64,000 bases of DNA from Aedes albopictus (GCF_035046485.1 NC_085138.1:332426421-332490420), one strand, 5' to 3'; positions 1 through 11,889 are shown, numbered from the stretch's first letter. Notes: a model not told the origin generated them from the sequence alone. Numbers and translations are program-made.

Positions 1-910
1 TTCCAAGAGATGTCATGAATAAATCACATAAAATTTCCTACGGGTATCCCAAAAGAAATCCGTAAAGGAATCCGTGAAGGAATTCATTTAGGAATCTATG
101 AAGGAACTTTCTTGAGAAATTACTTTTCAAAATATGACAAAAGATTTTCAAATCAAAATTTTAAGAAATTACAATACTTAGAGGAATCCAAAAAAGGGCT
201 TTTGACGAATTCCAAAAGAACTTCATGAGGAATTCCAAGAGATTACATATAAGAATCTCATAAGATTCTATAAAGGAATTCCAAAACAACATCCCAGAAA
301 GTAAAGAGTCCCCAAAGAAGTACCTCTAATTAATTCTAAGAGATAACCACGTGAAATACTACGCATTCCAGACATTTCATAGAGCAATTTTATAAGTAAC
401 TTCTCGAGAGTAAACCCAAAAATTCTTGAGAAATCGCTAAAGAGGACGTAGAAGAATGTCATTTAATTATTCGAAAGTGCTACAGCAGAAACTATTACAG
501 GAACCCCAGTAACAATCTCTGAAGGAACTTTTGAAAGAATCCCTGGAAGAAATTTCTCCAGAATCTTTGGGATGAAGTTCTAGATTCTCGGTCAAATCCG
601 AACAACTGAATTAAAACCAACAAGAGGCAACTTATATGTAGGTCAGTTTCCTTCTTTTTCTAATTCTTCTTCTACTTCTTGACGTAACGTCACCACTTGC
701 CTGTTTCTCAGCTTAGTTTTAAATTGAATATTAACTGAGAGCTTCTGTATATCGTGTGGCAGGTACGAAGATACGTTATGCCCAAGGAAGTTAAGCAATT
801 TTCCCTAACGAAAAGTTTCTAGACTGGTCGGAAATCGAAGCCGTCACCCCCAACATGGTCATGCTGAATACGTACACCTTTACAGATGTGGCTATATGGA
901 CCCTGAGTGA
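1..910. repeat. Degenerate GGAAT-type repeat tract
   Basis: From about 60 to 600 the sequence is a loose reiteration of words such as GGAATCCGTGAAGG and AGGAATTCC, with no fixed period. The same style recurs at several other places in the window. From 600 to 910 the DNA is AT-rich and looks unique. No open frame here has coding character. It may be a decayed simple-sequence expansion or part of an old dispersed repeat; its function is unknown. Confidence 0.55.
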
Positions 911-2810
911 GATCCATATGAAGAGTTAAAAAAAGAAAACCAGGTGGTAGAAAATAAAAATTTTCAACCGCTTTTCCAGGCCAAGCCCCGGCCACTGCGT
1001 GTCATGAAGACCAACATCAGTAAGAAATGGCCGAGGAAAAGAGCGACAACGAACACCAGCGAGTTGAAAGGATATTTCAGACTGGATGGAACCTTGATCT
1101 TGATACCGCATTTTTCCTCTGTTCCGTTCCGTGCCGTCGGCTTCGAGTTGCTCGTGTGCCATTGACACATGAAAGGGGAAGTGATAGCTCTGCTCGGGTT
1201 CCTCCAACCCCGCTCAGCCTGGGAGGTTAATGGGTGCGGTGAGAAACTGGCAGCAGATTATGGAACACTTCCCATTCCACGCAACCCCGCACGGCCTGGC
1301 CAGCCATGGCCCTTTTCCCACCGGGGGGTGTTCGCAGCCAACGCCGATCTTGGTCAAAGTTTTTCCACATACTCGCTTTTCCAGACACACGCCATTTCCA
1401 CACATATAGGACCATCGTCGTCGTCATTCGCCTTTAGCATGGGAACACATCTGCACATAAATGCGGACAAGCCGGGGCAAAAAGGAACCTCACGGCTGCT
1501 GCTGCGCTAGAGGAGCTAGAGAGAAAGACGAAGACCGTTTGCGTCTGCCGCCATGCGATGAAGCGTAAAGCGACCAACAAAAGAACTTGTTTTGACAGAT
1601 TTTCTCCTCGTTCCACCCAAGGGCGGTCGGTGGTGGCAGCCCAGCCGGCAGCATCAACCTGTGGTGATCCATGTGTGAGCCACTTCGCATGGGCTCCCCA
1701 CCCAACAGACCCCAGAACCCTTTGGCAGCAACCCGAGGAGCTCAACCAACTTAGCGGTGGTCACCGGAGGGCAACCATGAGCGAAGGGCAGCAAGTGGAA
1801 AAACTTTGTGGGTGGCTCAGTTTGGTCTCCCAAGGAAAAATAATTGGTGAAATCCAATTATTTTGGCTTTGAGGTCTCGGGTGAGCGTGAGGACGACGAC
1901 GCTCTGACACTGGCTGCTGGCAGGAGGAATGCTAAAAAAGCAGCATATGGCCCCCGCCCATATAAGTGGTTTGGAAGTTTTCCACGTGTGGGAAGGGGTG
2001 GAAAAGAGTTTTGTGATTGATTTCATTTGCTGGAAGTGTTTGAAATTCTGTGACTGCGTGGGATTATCAGATACGGGATCTGTTGCTAGCACGTCTGTCA
2101 ATTACATGTACGTAATAGAGTTTTGTAATACTTTGTGAACACTTTTTAGGTACTTTTAAGCGTTCTTTTATCCGTCATTATTGTAAGCGCAATTATTTGA
2201 CAAAACTATGCTGAGGGTGTTTGGAATAGATTTCCAGGACGGTGTATAATCTTCTCAATTTGGATATTTCATTGCCTTCCCCGAGGAAAGGCTGAACGTA
2301 TGACTCTGACGGAGCTTCTGACTCGAATGCCGAAGGTCCTAAGGTCAATCCCTAGACTGCTTCTTTCCTTAGACTTTTCATCTTTCTATCGACTTATACA
2401 ATCTACCATCTCAAGTCTATCAAACGGCAATTTATTTACTAACTTGAATCTCTGCCAAACAACCATTTCCCAAACACTTCAACATACGCTTGAACTTGCA
2501 CAAACGCAATGGTGAATTCTTCCGTGGGCGAGTGATTGTATCATCACTTCTTCCCTCTTTCTCTAATTACCCTGCGATTTAACGCTGCAAACGTTGAAAT
2601 ATCTTCAACACTTACACACTGAAGATGTCAAAGACGCCATAACTTTTTGGTTCCTTATGTAAAACTAAAAGTGTAGCTGATCTTGCAATACTGGAGTGAC
2701 AACCAACGGTAAAGCTTTTCTTGAATTCCCAAGAAAAATATCTTCGTGTCTGATACACGATATCCGAATGTAAGAATTGCCTATTGGCAAGAAAACACTC
2801 AGATAACATC
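911..2810. other. Intergenic, with a GC-richer block at 950-1850
   Basis: The stretch from about 950 to 1850 is clearly richer in G and C than its surroundings and has short overlapping frames on both strands, none longer than 113 codons and none with a recognisable domain. It could be a host regulatory region, an untranslated exon or an old repeat. From 1850 to 2810 I see nothing I can name. Confidence 0.4.
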
Positions 2811-2814
2811 TGTT

Positions 2815-3165
2815 TGCCGGGGCCCGTGGCATAGTGGCTGCACGTTCACTTCATAAGTGGATGGTCATGGTTTCTATCCCAGCCCCGGCACTTGCAATTT
2901 TTCGTCAGTTACTCTTCCCCCCAATAGCGGCCTATACCTGAACCTGACCCTCTTCTGAGCGTATGCTCTAACGGACCCGGAAACTTGGATATCGGCTAAA
3001 CGGCAACTCATAATGGACCCCCAATCGGACTGGAAAAGGAACAGGAGTCACACAACAACATCCTCGACCCTCGTGCTGTACCATGGACAAGGTAGAAAAG
3101 TGACAGCAGCGCAAAAGGCAACCAGTTCGATAAATGTAGTAGAATTAGAATAGAATACATTTAGG
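2815..3165 (+). mobile_element. tRNA-derived SINE, copy 1
   Basis: The head GGGCCCGTGGCATAGTGG resembles a tRNA 5' half with an A-box. A degenerate B-box-like stretch (GGTTTCTATCCC) follows, then a tRNA-unrelated body beginning near AGCCCCGGCACTTG. The tail at about 3130-3165 is a loose run of TAGAATTAGAATAGAATAC. A reverse-strand relative with better A and B boxes lies at 54850-55139. Aedes carries abundant tRNA-derived SINEs such as Feilai, but I cannot assign the family from memory. No clear target-site duplication was found. Confidence 0.7.
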
Positions 3166-4797
3166 CGCTGTTACAAAGTGTAAGTGCAGCCGCCAATTGG
3201 ATTCTTTAGCGGTGTTGAGATAATTCCATATTCTGAATCTGCATGCAAAACTGAGCCGAAATCCAAATTTTCATGAATTTTGGTGCCCGGGAACCTATTT
3301 AAAAATCAATTTGAAGTTTGTATGGGAGCGATTTGTCGAATCACCCCTCGTCGCATTTTGTACTGGGTGGAGCTGTCAAACAGTTACCCAGCTGTCAAAA
3401 GGTGATTTCAAAAAATCTCTTTGAAATTGATTTTGAGTACCAAAATAAAGTTCTAAAAATCTGAAAAAAATCATAGTGGCTCAGAAAAAGGTGCTCTTTT
3501 GTATAGAATCAAAAAATCTATACATTTTTCTTAATTTAAAACTCCAATTGAAATCGCTCACGCAGTGCCCTAGTGGACAAAAAAGCTGTAAATTAGGTTT
3601 AGGTAACTGATTGAAGAATAAGAAAAACATCTGTGGAAAAATTCATAGAACACTAAGAACAGTCCCTGTCCCAGAAAAAGGCGAAGAAAAAGATAAACTC
3701 TTTGGAAAAATGGACAAGATATTGATGTTTTCTTTTTTTCTCGTGCTACATCTCATCTGCAACAGAACACATTTCATTCATTTGTTTTTGGTTTTGCTAC
3801 TACAAAAATTTTCAATTCAAGAATATATCATTCATCAACCTGAACATAGGCAAAATCTTCTCTCGGAATTACCCAGAAATATTCATCATCACACGTTTCG
3901 CATAGAGCACACGTTTCCGAAATTCCCATCACAATTATAATCGCCCTAATCTTCGCTTCCCATTCACCACAGCAGCATCATGCCTCGCCTGCCGCAGCAT
4001 CTTTCCATTAATCAAAATCCATCAGCAACCATTTGTTCCCAGACCGTAACGGTTTCCCAGTTTTCGAATCATGCACCAATTTATTTGTCATTAAACTGAA
4101 ATCATCTAGCACACCAGGCACATTCCACCTACGAACGATTCTCATCCAACACGACACGCCTCACTTCCCCCATAATTCACCCAGCTGGTTCCGGACAGAA
4201 CCTAGTACAACTGAGTGAGAAGACCAAAATGTTAAAGCTCGTTTCAACTCCAGCCTCTTCTGGGCTGGGTTCCCAGCAGCACTCTCGAACGCACCCACAC
4301 CCACACAAATACACTTAACCACCATCGCCGCACGTCAGAAGAAGCACCAACTTGAAAATTAACAGCCAGTTCATTATCGTACCGCGCCGCTTTCCCCTTT
4401 TTTGTTCCAGTCTTGAGGGGTGGCAGGCGGTGGCCTTGGAATATGTAGGGGGCCCCGCGGGAACACGAGGGGGTGTCTCGGAAAAAAGTTTTCTTCGCCT
4501 TCGCACAAGTACTCATGGCGAGCCATGCCAAGGAGATTTAAGGCTACAAGCCCATCGGAGAATATCCTGGTATATCTCATGGGTCTAGATCAGGGATGCC
4601 TGGTGATTTGGTTTTTAATTTTCAAATATATCTACAATTGAAATTTATTTATATCCAGCCTCACATCAAAACTGAGACCTATCATGTTTCGGTATTTCCA
4701 CCTGTTTGTTTGAATTCCTTTACAATTAAAAAAATGAGACTCTCTCCGGAAACAAAGCAATTGTGAAATCTTGGAAACTGAATTTCAAGAGTCAAAA
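3166..4797. other. Intergenic, no gene seen
   Basis: AT-rich non-coding DNA. Near 3300-3440 a stretch around AAATCAATTTGAAG is mirrored imperfectly downstream by TTTGAAATTGATTTT, which may be an old palindromic repeat. The part from 3960 to 4560 is somewhat richer in GC but has no convincing frame. Confidence 0.4.
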
Positions 4798-4801
4798 TTA
4801 A

Positions 4802-4884
4802 CCCTAGTCGTGCATTGGGGTCATTATGACCCCTAAACGTGCACTGGGCCAGTGAGGTGAGTGCAAGCTTATGCACGAAAAAGG
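4802..4884. mobile_element. piggyBac-like MITE (TTAA duplication), 83 bp
   Basis: The insert is bounded by TTAA at 4798-4801 and 4885-4888. Its ends are inverted and similar (CCCTAGTCGTGCA on the left; CCTTTTTCGTGCA when the right end is reversed). It contains a small palindrome, GGGGTCATTATGACCCC. TTAA duplication and a terminal CCC are the known marks of piggyBac elements. It has no coding capacity. A related left end (TTAACCCTAGTAGAATG) stands alone at about 40496. Confidence 0.6.
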
Positions 4885-4888
4885 TTAA

Positions 4889-6165
4889 TAAAAAAAATTT
4901 CAATCCCAGAAAGAGATTCGAGAAACATGTTGGTGAAAGTATTGAATAAATTCCTGGATAAATTTATCAAAAAATGCCTGGTAATTTGTATCGCCTAACA
5001 GAGTATTTTGCACAACTACTAGATCAATATGACATTAGGGGGATTCACTAAACAGCGTAAACTGATTAAACTGATTAAACGTCGCGATCACCAAGGCAAT
5101 CTTTGATTATTTCATTCGCAAAATCATGAAACATTTCAAATAAGCGGAAAATCATGGCTTACGCAGCAATTTATTCTGTTTCGTGAATACCCCTATTATT
5201 TTTCTTGGGCTGAAAATCTCTTTAATAAAGAAATAATGGTAACAATGGAGATAGTCTAATTTCTCTTGGAATCTTCAGCAACCTCCACAAAGAAACTTGA
5301 AAGTTATCATTGTAATATCTTCGAAATAATTAATTGAAAAATTCTCTTAAACATTGTATTGAAAAAATCTTGATATTAATCAGAATCTAACCCAAACCGT
5401 GAGACAAACTTTCTGATAACAGCCCTAAGTTGAGGTTTCTCTAACTAAATTTTGAACGGAACCACAGGACGAGCCAGAAGGGCTCGCCTGGAAAGACTAC
5501 AAAGGTGGTTCTTAAAACTAATTCACATGACGTTATTCGAACAGAATATCATTAACATTGTATGATTATGGACTACACAAAAACAGCTCAAAAAGAAAAT
5601 AAAAGACAAAAAAGGGTTTCCATGCAATGATGGTTGTGGAACTACAAAAAGAAACTCAGAACGGACAAAATCTCAAAATTCAAGGCAGATCATAGGGCAT
5701 GTATGCCATCAGTAATCTCACGCTCCCTTATTCCTCCTATTCGAAAACAACTCTTTATGTTCATGGGTGCTCATTTTTAACAAAAAAATCAAAATTAGAA
5801 ACAAAACAAACAGCGTTTCAATCCCTTGTTCTTCGAAGGATGAAAATGGGATCCACATGCTAAATAAGGGAACCAATACCCTATATGAAGGACGAGAAAA
5901 CACAACACAATGAATAAATATAATAATAAAACCTTAGAAACATTTTTGAAACTAAAAAACTTATGGAATAAGGCCGAATAAATCTCATGTTTATTTTTTC
6001 TTTTGTCGCAGAGCTTATTTACTCTTCAAGGGGGAATGATAAATAATATATGTATTTAATGAAAAAATACCCAGACACTATGTGAATTTCGTAAAACTCA
6101 TCGGATTTGTTAAGACGGGCGACTCAAATATCCCCTAATTTTTTTTTTAATTTCTTGAACTGTTT
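4889..6165. other. AT-rich intergenic DNA, nothing recognised
   Basis: AT-rich sequence with many short stops in all frames. I see no gene, tRNA or structured repeat in it. Confidence 0.4.
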
Positions 6166-6430
6166 ATTATTTTTTCAACAATTGTTAGAAGTACTAGTGT
6201 GTTCTGATTTTTTTCCATTAAGCTGACATAAATTTCGATTTTTTTTATGTCACCCCTTCTCGGAAAATTTTGTTCGAAAATTCATATTTTAAGAGGGGCG
6301 CACTTAAAATATGAATTTTCGAACAAAATTTTCCGAGATGGGAATGACATTAAAAAAATCGAAATATATGTCAGCTTAATGAAAAAAATCAGAACACACT
6401 AGTACTTCTAACAATTGTTGAAAAATTTAC
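6166..6430. repeat. Long near-perfect hairpin (foldback element)
   Basis: Arms of roughly 120 bp at about 6166-6290 and 6305-6430 are inverted copies of each other. TTTTTCAACAATTGTTAG on the left is matched by CTAACAATTGTTGAAAAA on the right. The loop is only about 15 bp around AGAGGGGCGCACTTA. A few mismatches are visible (for example near 6250 and 6350). The shape fits a foldback MITE. I could not fix a target-site duplication because the flanks are AT-rich. Confidence 0.75.
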
Positions 6431-6644
6431 ATAATTCCCAGGGAAATTTAGAACCAAATTATCGAAAAAAAACCGAAAAGTCTTACAAAAAATCAGAAAT
6501 ACCCGGTGTTGCTTCTAAAAAAGCTTCCAAGTGGAGTTTCCATAAAATTGCTGGTAAAATGTTCAGTATTTTTTTACAGAATTCGTAAATATCTGATCGG
6601 CAAAATATTTTGTTTAATCACTTCCTATTCCGCGGAAACGTTAC

Positions 6645-6720
6645 CTGTTCTGTGGCTTAGATCGATTAAGCGCCGGTCTAGCAAATACGGAGTCGTGGGT
6701 TCAAATACCATCAGAAGGCG
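6645..6720 (+). other. tRNA-like sequence (SINE head or tRNA relic)
   Basis: TGTGGCTTAGATCGA resembles an A-box and GGGTTCAAATACC a B-box, about 45 bases apart, followed by a run of nine T. The acceptor stem does not pair convincingly, so this is not called a functional tRNA gene. It lies just before the left copy of the duplication that flanks the satellite-bearing insert. Confidence 0.45.
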
Positions 6721-6757
6721 TTTTTTTTTAACAAAGTCATCTCTCAATTTGCCAATC

Positions 6758-8464
6758 GTAACACCTTAACACTGGGTAAGGCAAAAAATCCAATGCTCAA
6801 ACATCCTGAATTTTTCGGATGTTTTTTCTTGAGTTCATTCCTTGTCGGGTGTTTGGCCCTGTGTACTTATAATTTTAGTAAACTCAACTCAAATGTGAAA
6901 AATAATGTTTATTATCTGTAGTTTGTTTGTTATCGTAGTAGCGTAGGTTACTATACATGTCAACTTCTTTATGTTGGGTTTTGGTAGTTTGGTAGTCGGT
7001 TGTGGTAAATATTGAGCGATGACTTGACATGAGTGACCTTTTGTTTGCTTCCCGCGTGAAGCGAACAATGGCGAGATCGGGTGCTTATTCGGACACGTCG
7101 GTTGTGGTAAATATTGAGCGATCACTTGACGTGAGTGATCTATTGTTTGCTTCCCGCGTGAAGCAAACAATGGCGAGACTGTGTGTTTGTTCGGACACGT
7201 CGGTTGTGGTAAATATTGAGCGATCACTTGACGTGCATGATCTTCTGTTTGCTTCCCGCGTGAAGCGAACAATGGCGAGATCGGGTGCTTATTCGGACAC
7301 GTCGGTTGTGGTAAATATTGAGCGATCACTTGACGTGAGTGATCTATTGTTTGCTTCCCGCGTGAAGCGAACAATATGGTGAGACTGTGTGCTTGTTCGG
7401 ACACGTCGGTTGTGGTAAATATTGAGCGATCACTTCCAGCGAATAGTCTATTGTTTGCTTCCCGCGTAAAGCGAACAATGGCGAGATTGTGTGCTTGTTC
7501 GGACACGTCGGTTGTGGTAAACACTGAGCGATCACTCCCCGCGAGTTTTCGATTGTCTGCTTCCCGCGCGAAGCGAACAATGGCGAGACTGTGTGCTTGT
7601 TCGGACACGTTGGTTGTGGTAAATATTGAGCGATCACTTGACGCGAGTGGTCTATTGTTTGCTTCCCGCGTGAAGCGAACAATGGCGACATCGTGAGATT
7701 GTTCGGACACGTCGGTTGTGGTAAACACTGAGCGATCACTCCCCGCGAGTGTTCGATTGTCTGCTTCCCGCGTGAAGCGAACAATGGCGAGACTGTGTGT
7801 TTGTTCGGACACGTCGGTTGTGGTTAATATTGAGCGATCACTTGACGTGAGTGATCTATTGTTTGCTTCCCGCGTGAAGCAAACAATGGCGAGACTGTGT
7901 GTTTGTTCGGACACGTCGGTTGTGGTAAATATTGAGCGATCACTTGACGTGCATGATCTTCTGTTTGCTTCCCGCGTGAAGCGAACAATGGCGAGATCGG
8001 GTGCTTATTCGGACACGTCGGTTGTGGTAAATATTGAGCGATCACTCAACGCGAGTGTTCGATTGTCTGCTTTCCGCGTAAAGCGAACAATGTCACAGCG
8101 GCCGGCATGGCGAACAAACATCAAAAGGTCATATTACTTTTCAAAGTGAATCCTGACCAAACGATACCTTCACTAATAACAAACACTCCTTCCTGCAGCC
8201 TTTGGTGGATTCGCAGCGGTAAACGCGGTCCTCCACTTAACAAAGGTTGGTACTAATATTCCTTCCCTCTCCCAACCTGACTGCAAGGACGTGGCTGGCG
8301 CCGTTATTGTACTGTGAAAGAGAATCTCTGAAGCGTGCACAGTGAGAATGTTGACCACTCCCAGTCAATTATTCAGTTGATTCATTGCGCAACTGTCATT
8401 GGTTCGGGTCAATCACGGAGTAGCAACCATAGATATGTGCAGTCAGTCTAAGCTAAGCTAAGCT
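6758..8464 (+). mobile_element. Retroposed insert carrying a satellite array
   Basis: The segment is bounded by a perfect 24-bp direct repeat (AAGTCATCTCTC... at 6734-6757 and 8465-8488). It ends in a short tandem tail of CTAAG units just before the right copy. Direct repeats of this size with a simple tandem 3' tail are typical of target-primed reverse transcription by non-LTR retrotransposons. The body is about 230 bp of leader, a 102-bp tandem array, and about 360 bp of unique 3' sequence resembling an untranslated region. No reverse transcriptase is encoded, so mobilisation would have been in trans. The donor element is unknown. Confidence 0.65.
6992..8092. repeat. 102-bp tandem satellite, about 11 units
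   Basis: Units begin near CGGACACGTCGGTTGTGGT and repeat every 102 bp. Because 102 is a multiple of three, open frames run through the array on both strands (the longest at 6889-7914, minus). These are periodicity artefacts rather than genes. Each unit holds two inverted repeats, GATCACT...AGTGATC and TTGTTTGCTTC...GAAGCGAACAA. A stretch of about 190 bp at 7134-7330 recurs unchanged at 7852-8045, indicating a duplication of about seven units or gene conversion. Confidence 0.9.
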
Positions 8465-8488
8465 AAGTCATCTCTCAATTTGCCAATC

Positions 8489-9600
8489 TGTGCTCTCTTA
8501 TTAATTACAAAATTTTCCAATATTTAATTCTTACGAATGCTCTCTTGAGCTTTCATTGTCTAGGCGAATCCAGAAATTTCGAAGCAAAGCATGAAGCAAA
8601 TTTTCGTGGAGCTCATGAGAAAGAGTGATGGTACAATTTCTCGAGGAATCCCTAGACTTATTTTGGGTGCAAACTCACCTGAAATCCAATTCAAAATCCA
8701 AATTTGACAGACATCTTGAAGTTTTGATGCAATATTCCGTTGATTCTAAAATAAGTTGAACTGAATTGACTTCAGAGCCCCAACATGACCAAAATTAGTA
8801 TATGAATGATATCTTTGAAGTATATATAGAAAGATTCAATGGAGTCTATAAAACGTAATATTGAGAGAATTTATCGGAGAAATCATTAAGATAAGAGAAT
8901 CATCTAATGGAACTCCTGATCAGGTTTTAGGAAATAAATACACAATCAAGGAATTAAAATCACCGAAGGAATTTCTCTGTTTAGCAGAACATCTAAAAAA
9001 GTTCCAATGGGAAATCTTAGAAGCATATTGAAGCATAACCCAGAAATTTATGAAAATCTTCACAATATTCTGAAAAAATTTTTGGAACAATCAGAAGAAT
9101 CTCTACCGAAAGGACAAAGGAACAAATAAAACTGTGCTACAAGTATGTAGTACTAGTCATAACTAAAGAATGAATTTCTCAAGAAACTCCTGCAAAAGTT
9201 TCACCAATATTCTCAGTGGTTTGTACCGCAAGTTCGAATTAATTATAACAGATTTTCTGTTCGAAATTTTCTGCGGAGTCTATAGCACGATTCCGAAAGG
9301 AATATTACGAACAGTTTCTAAAAATATAAATAATTTCAGCAAAAAATTTAAATGAGTGAATAAAAAACAAATATAAGAAGTTATAAAAAAAATCTTATGA
9401 GAATCTTTTTATGGGTTGCATTTATCAGTCGATTTCTAAATCAATCTCCAAATGAATTTCATGTGAAGCTAGCGTAGGCATTACTTAAGGCAAAACTGGA
9501 TGCATTTCCTCATTTTTTTGTATTTCTGACTTTTTGTTGAACAACTGCGTATTATTTTCAAAATCGGATCGGATTTAGAGGAAGGAAGGAACGAAGAGGA
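8489..9600. other. AT-rich intergenic DNA with degenerate repeat words
   Basis: Loose GGAAT/GAATC-style reiteration, similar to the first 600 bases of the window, mixed with AT-rich unique sequence. No gene is seen. Confidence 0.4.
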
Positions 9601-9630
9601 AGGTTTTCATTTATTTAGTTCACATCAAAT

Positions 9631-10044
9631 TCATGATAATACTGAATCAACAATTTGCCGCCATAATACTCGATTTGCAGCTGCAGCTCTCCATCCTCGG
9701 TCACGCCCAACACTCGCCAGATCACGCTCCACCTGGTCCGCCCATCGTGCTCTCTGCGCTCCACGCCTTCTTGTACCAACCGGATGGTTAGCAAACACCA
9801 ACTTTGCAGGGTTGTTGTCCGGCATTCTTGCAACATGCCCTGCCCACCGTATCCTTCCAGCTTTGGCTACTTTCTGGATACAGTGTTCGCCGTGAAGTGC
9901 AGCGAGCTCGTGGTTCATCCTTCTCCGCCACACACCGTTCTCCTGCACACCGCCGAAGATAGTCCTTAGCACCCGTCGCTCGAAAACTCCGAGTGCTTGC
10001 AGGTCCTCCTCGAGCATCGTCCATGTCTCGTGTCCGTAGAGAAC
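9631..10044 (-). pseudogene. Copy 1 C-terminal domain of the RTE-like ORF
   Basis: The frame reads LYGHETWTMLEED, then a segment with RRVLRTIFGGVQ, IRWAGHVARMPD and RRGAQRARWADQVERDL, and stops at 9631. This is the usual C-terminal region after the reverse transcriptase in such elements. It is separated from the rest of the ORF by the 1.8-kb foldback insertion. The same part occurs at 35348-35790 in copy 2 and, in decayed form, at 60645-61080 in copy 4. Confidence 0.8.
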
Positions 10045-10049
10045 CACCG

Positions 10050-11884
10050 CACAGTGGCTGATTTCGTCGTTTTAGCGCGCTTAATTAATAACTTTTTAAC
10101 TATGACGTTTAGTGTTATGGTGTCTTCGAGAAAGTTTTTCGCTATAATAAGGAGCTTCTTATAGTTCAATTGTAAAAAATGATCAATCCCCCTAAAAGTG
10201 AGATAGAAAATTTATTTTTTGCATTTTTCAAGATACACGATTGGTGTATTCATAAAAGTTGTAGAAAATGTTATTTGGAGCAACTTTGCCAAAGACGCCA
10301 AGTTTGTAATTCCGTTACTTTTCAAGATACGTTACGTTTTTCATCATCAGCCCTTTGAAAAGGGTTTTTGCGCAATAACTTTAGAAGAGTTGATTCTACA
10401 TTTTTCTGATGTTCTACAAAGTTATAGATAATGGTAAAACACATAACTTTGCTGAACACGACATCCCGCTAATTTCAAAAATAAAATAGTTATAACGATT
10501 TTTGTAGTTTTTTTGACCATATTTCAAGCATATATAACCTAGCTGTAGGCAATTATATGCAAATTTCTTTTTACGCATGTGAATATATAAGTAATTGCCT
10601 CTCTTAGAAAGCCAAAACCATCAAACTGTAAGAGACTGTAAGATGGTTTTTGTACAGAAACTTTCAACCATCTATGTTACTTTTATATGGGATTTATTCA
10701 TATCTTCAACATATTTTTTTGAGACTTCATGACAGCTTGCATTTTTATTGTTATTGTAAGTGTGTGAATATATAGAAAGGATTGTGCTGCATTCTGGAGC
10801 ATTCATGAAGTACGTTACATGAAAACTTACCATCTACTTCTATTTTCTGACTAACTGACAGTGCTGCACGTAGTCCACGAAAAGAACGCATAAAGTGTTA
10901 CTTTTTTTGTCAGATCACGATTAAACAGCACCTTATTGTAAAGTACAATGAGATTTATTATTAGCTATAACTATTGTAGACATGTACTAGAAACAAAATA
11001 TGTCACGCGCAAGTTAAGAATTTGAGAAAAAATGGCACTCCGTTCGCTCTTTTCGTGGACTACATGCAGCACTGTGAGTTAGTAAGAAAATATAAGTAGA
11101 TGGTAAGTTTTCGTGTAACGTACTTCATGAATACGCCAGAATGCACCACAATCCATTCTATATATTCACACACACGTACAATAACAATAAAAATGCAAGT
11201 TGCCATGAACTGTCAAATAAATATGTTGAAGATATGAATAAATCCCATATAAAAGTAACATAGATGGTTGAAAGTATCTGTGCAAAAACCATCTTACAGT
11301 CTCTTACAGTTTGATGGTTTTGGCTTTCTAAGAAAGGCAATTACTTGTATATTCACATGCGTAAAAGGAATTTTGCATATAATTGCCTATAGCTAGGTTA
11401 CATATGCTTGAAATATGGCCCAAAAAACTATAAAATCCGTTATAACTATTTTATTTTTGAAACTAACGGGATGTCGTGTTCGGCAAAGATATGTATTTTA
11501 CCATTATCTATAACTTTGTAGAACATCAGAAAAATGTAGAATCAACTCTTCGAAAGTTATTACGCAAAAATCTTTTTCAAGGGGCTGATGATAAAAAACG
11601 TAACATATCTTGAAAAGTAACGGAGTTACAAACTTGGCGCCTTTGGCAAAGTTGCTCCAAATAACATTTTCTACAACTTTTGTGAAGACACCAACCGTGT
11701 ATCTTGAAAAATGCAAAGAATAAATTTTCTATCTCACTTTTAGGGGGATTGATCATTTTTTACAATAGTTCAAAAGAAGTTCCTTATTATAGCGAAAACC
11801 TTCCTCGAAGACACCATGACGCTAAACGTCATAGTTAAAAAGTTATTAATTAAGCGCGCTAAAATGACGAAATCAGCCACTGTG
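10050..11884. mobile_element. 1.8-kb foldback element with CACAGTG ends (Transib-like)
   Basis: Two arms of about 850 bp (10050 to about 10900, and about 11040 to 11884) are inverted copies of each other around a spacer of about 140 bp. The termini are CACAGTGGCTGATTTCGTC and its complement. CACCG stands at 10045-10049 and again at 11885-11889. RTE copy 2 shows the empty site (AACCACCGGTCTTATT near 35760), so the duplication is exactly 5 bp. A CACAGTG-type terminus plus a GC-rich 5-bp duplication is the known signature of Transib transposons, relatives of RAG1. No transposase is encoded. Short mirror-image frames (10219-10431 and 11504-11716) simply reflect the arms. Confidence 0.8.
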
Positions 11885-11889
11885 CACCG

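Noticed and set aside
2815..3165. Functional tRNA genes at the tRNA-like heads (also 6645, 27255, 54850 and 62940)
   Set aside because: The acceptor stems do not pair properly and the sequences continue into SINE bodies or repeats. They are SINE heads or relics.
6889..7914. A 341-codon minus-strand ORF and several plus-strand ORFs over the same region
   Set aside because: They run through a 102-bp tandem repeat whose length is a multiple of three. The absence of stops is a consequence of the repeat, and both strands show it.
6992..8092. CRISPR-like array of regularly spaced repeats
   Set aside because: The units are directly adjacent 102-bp satellite repeats without unique spacers, in an animal genome.
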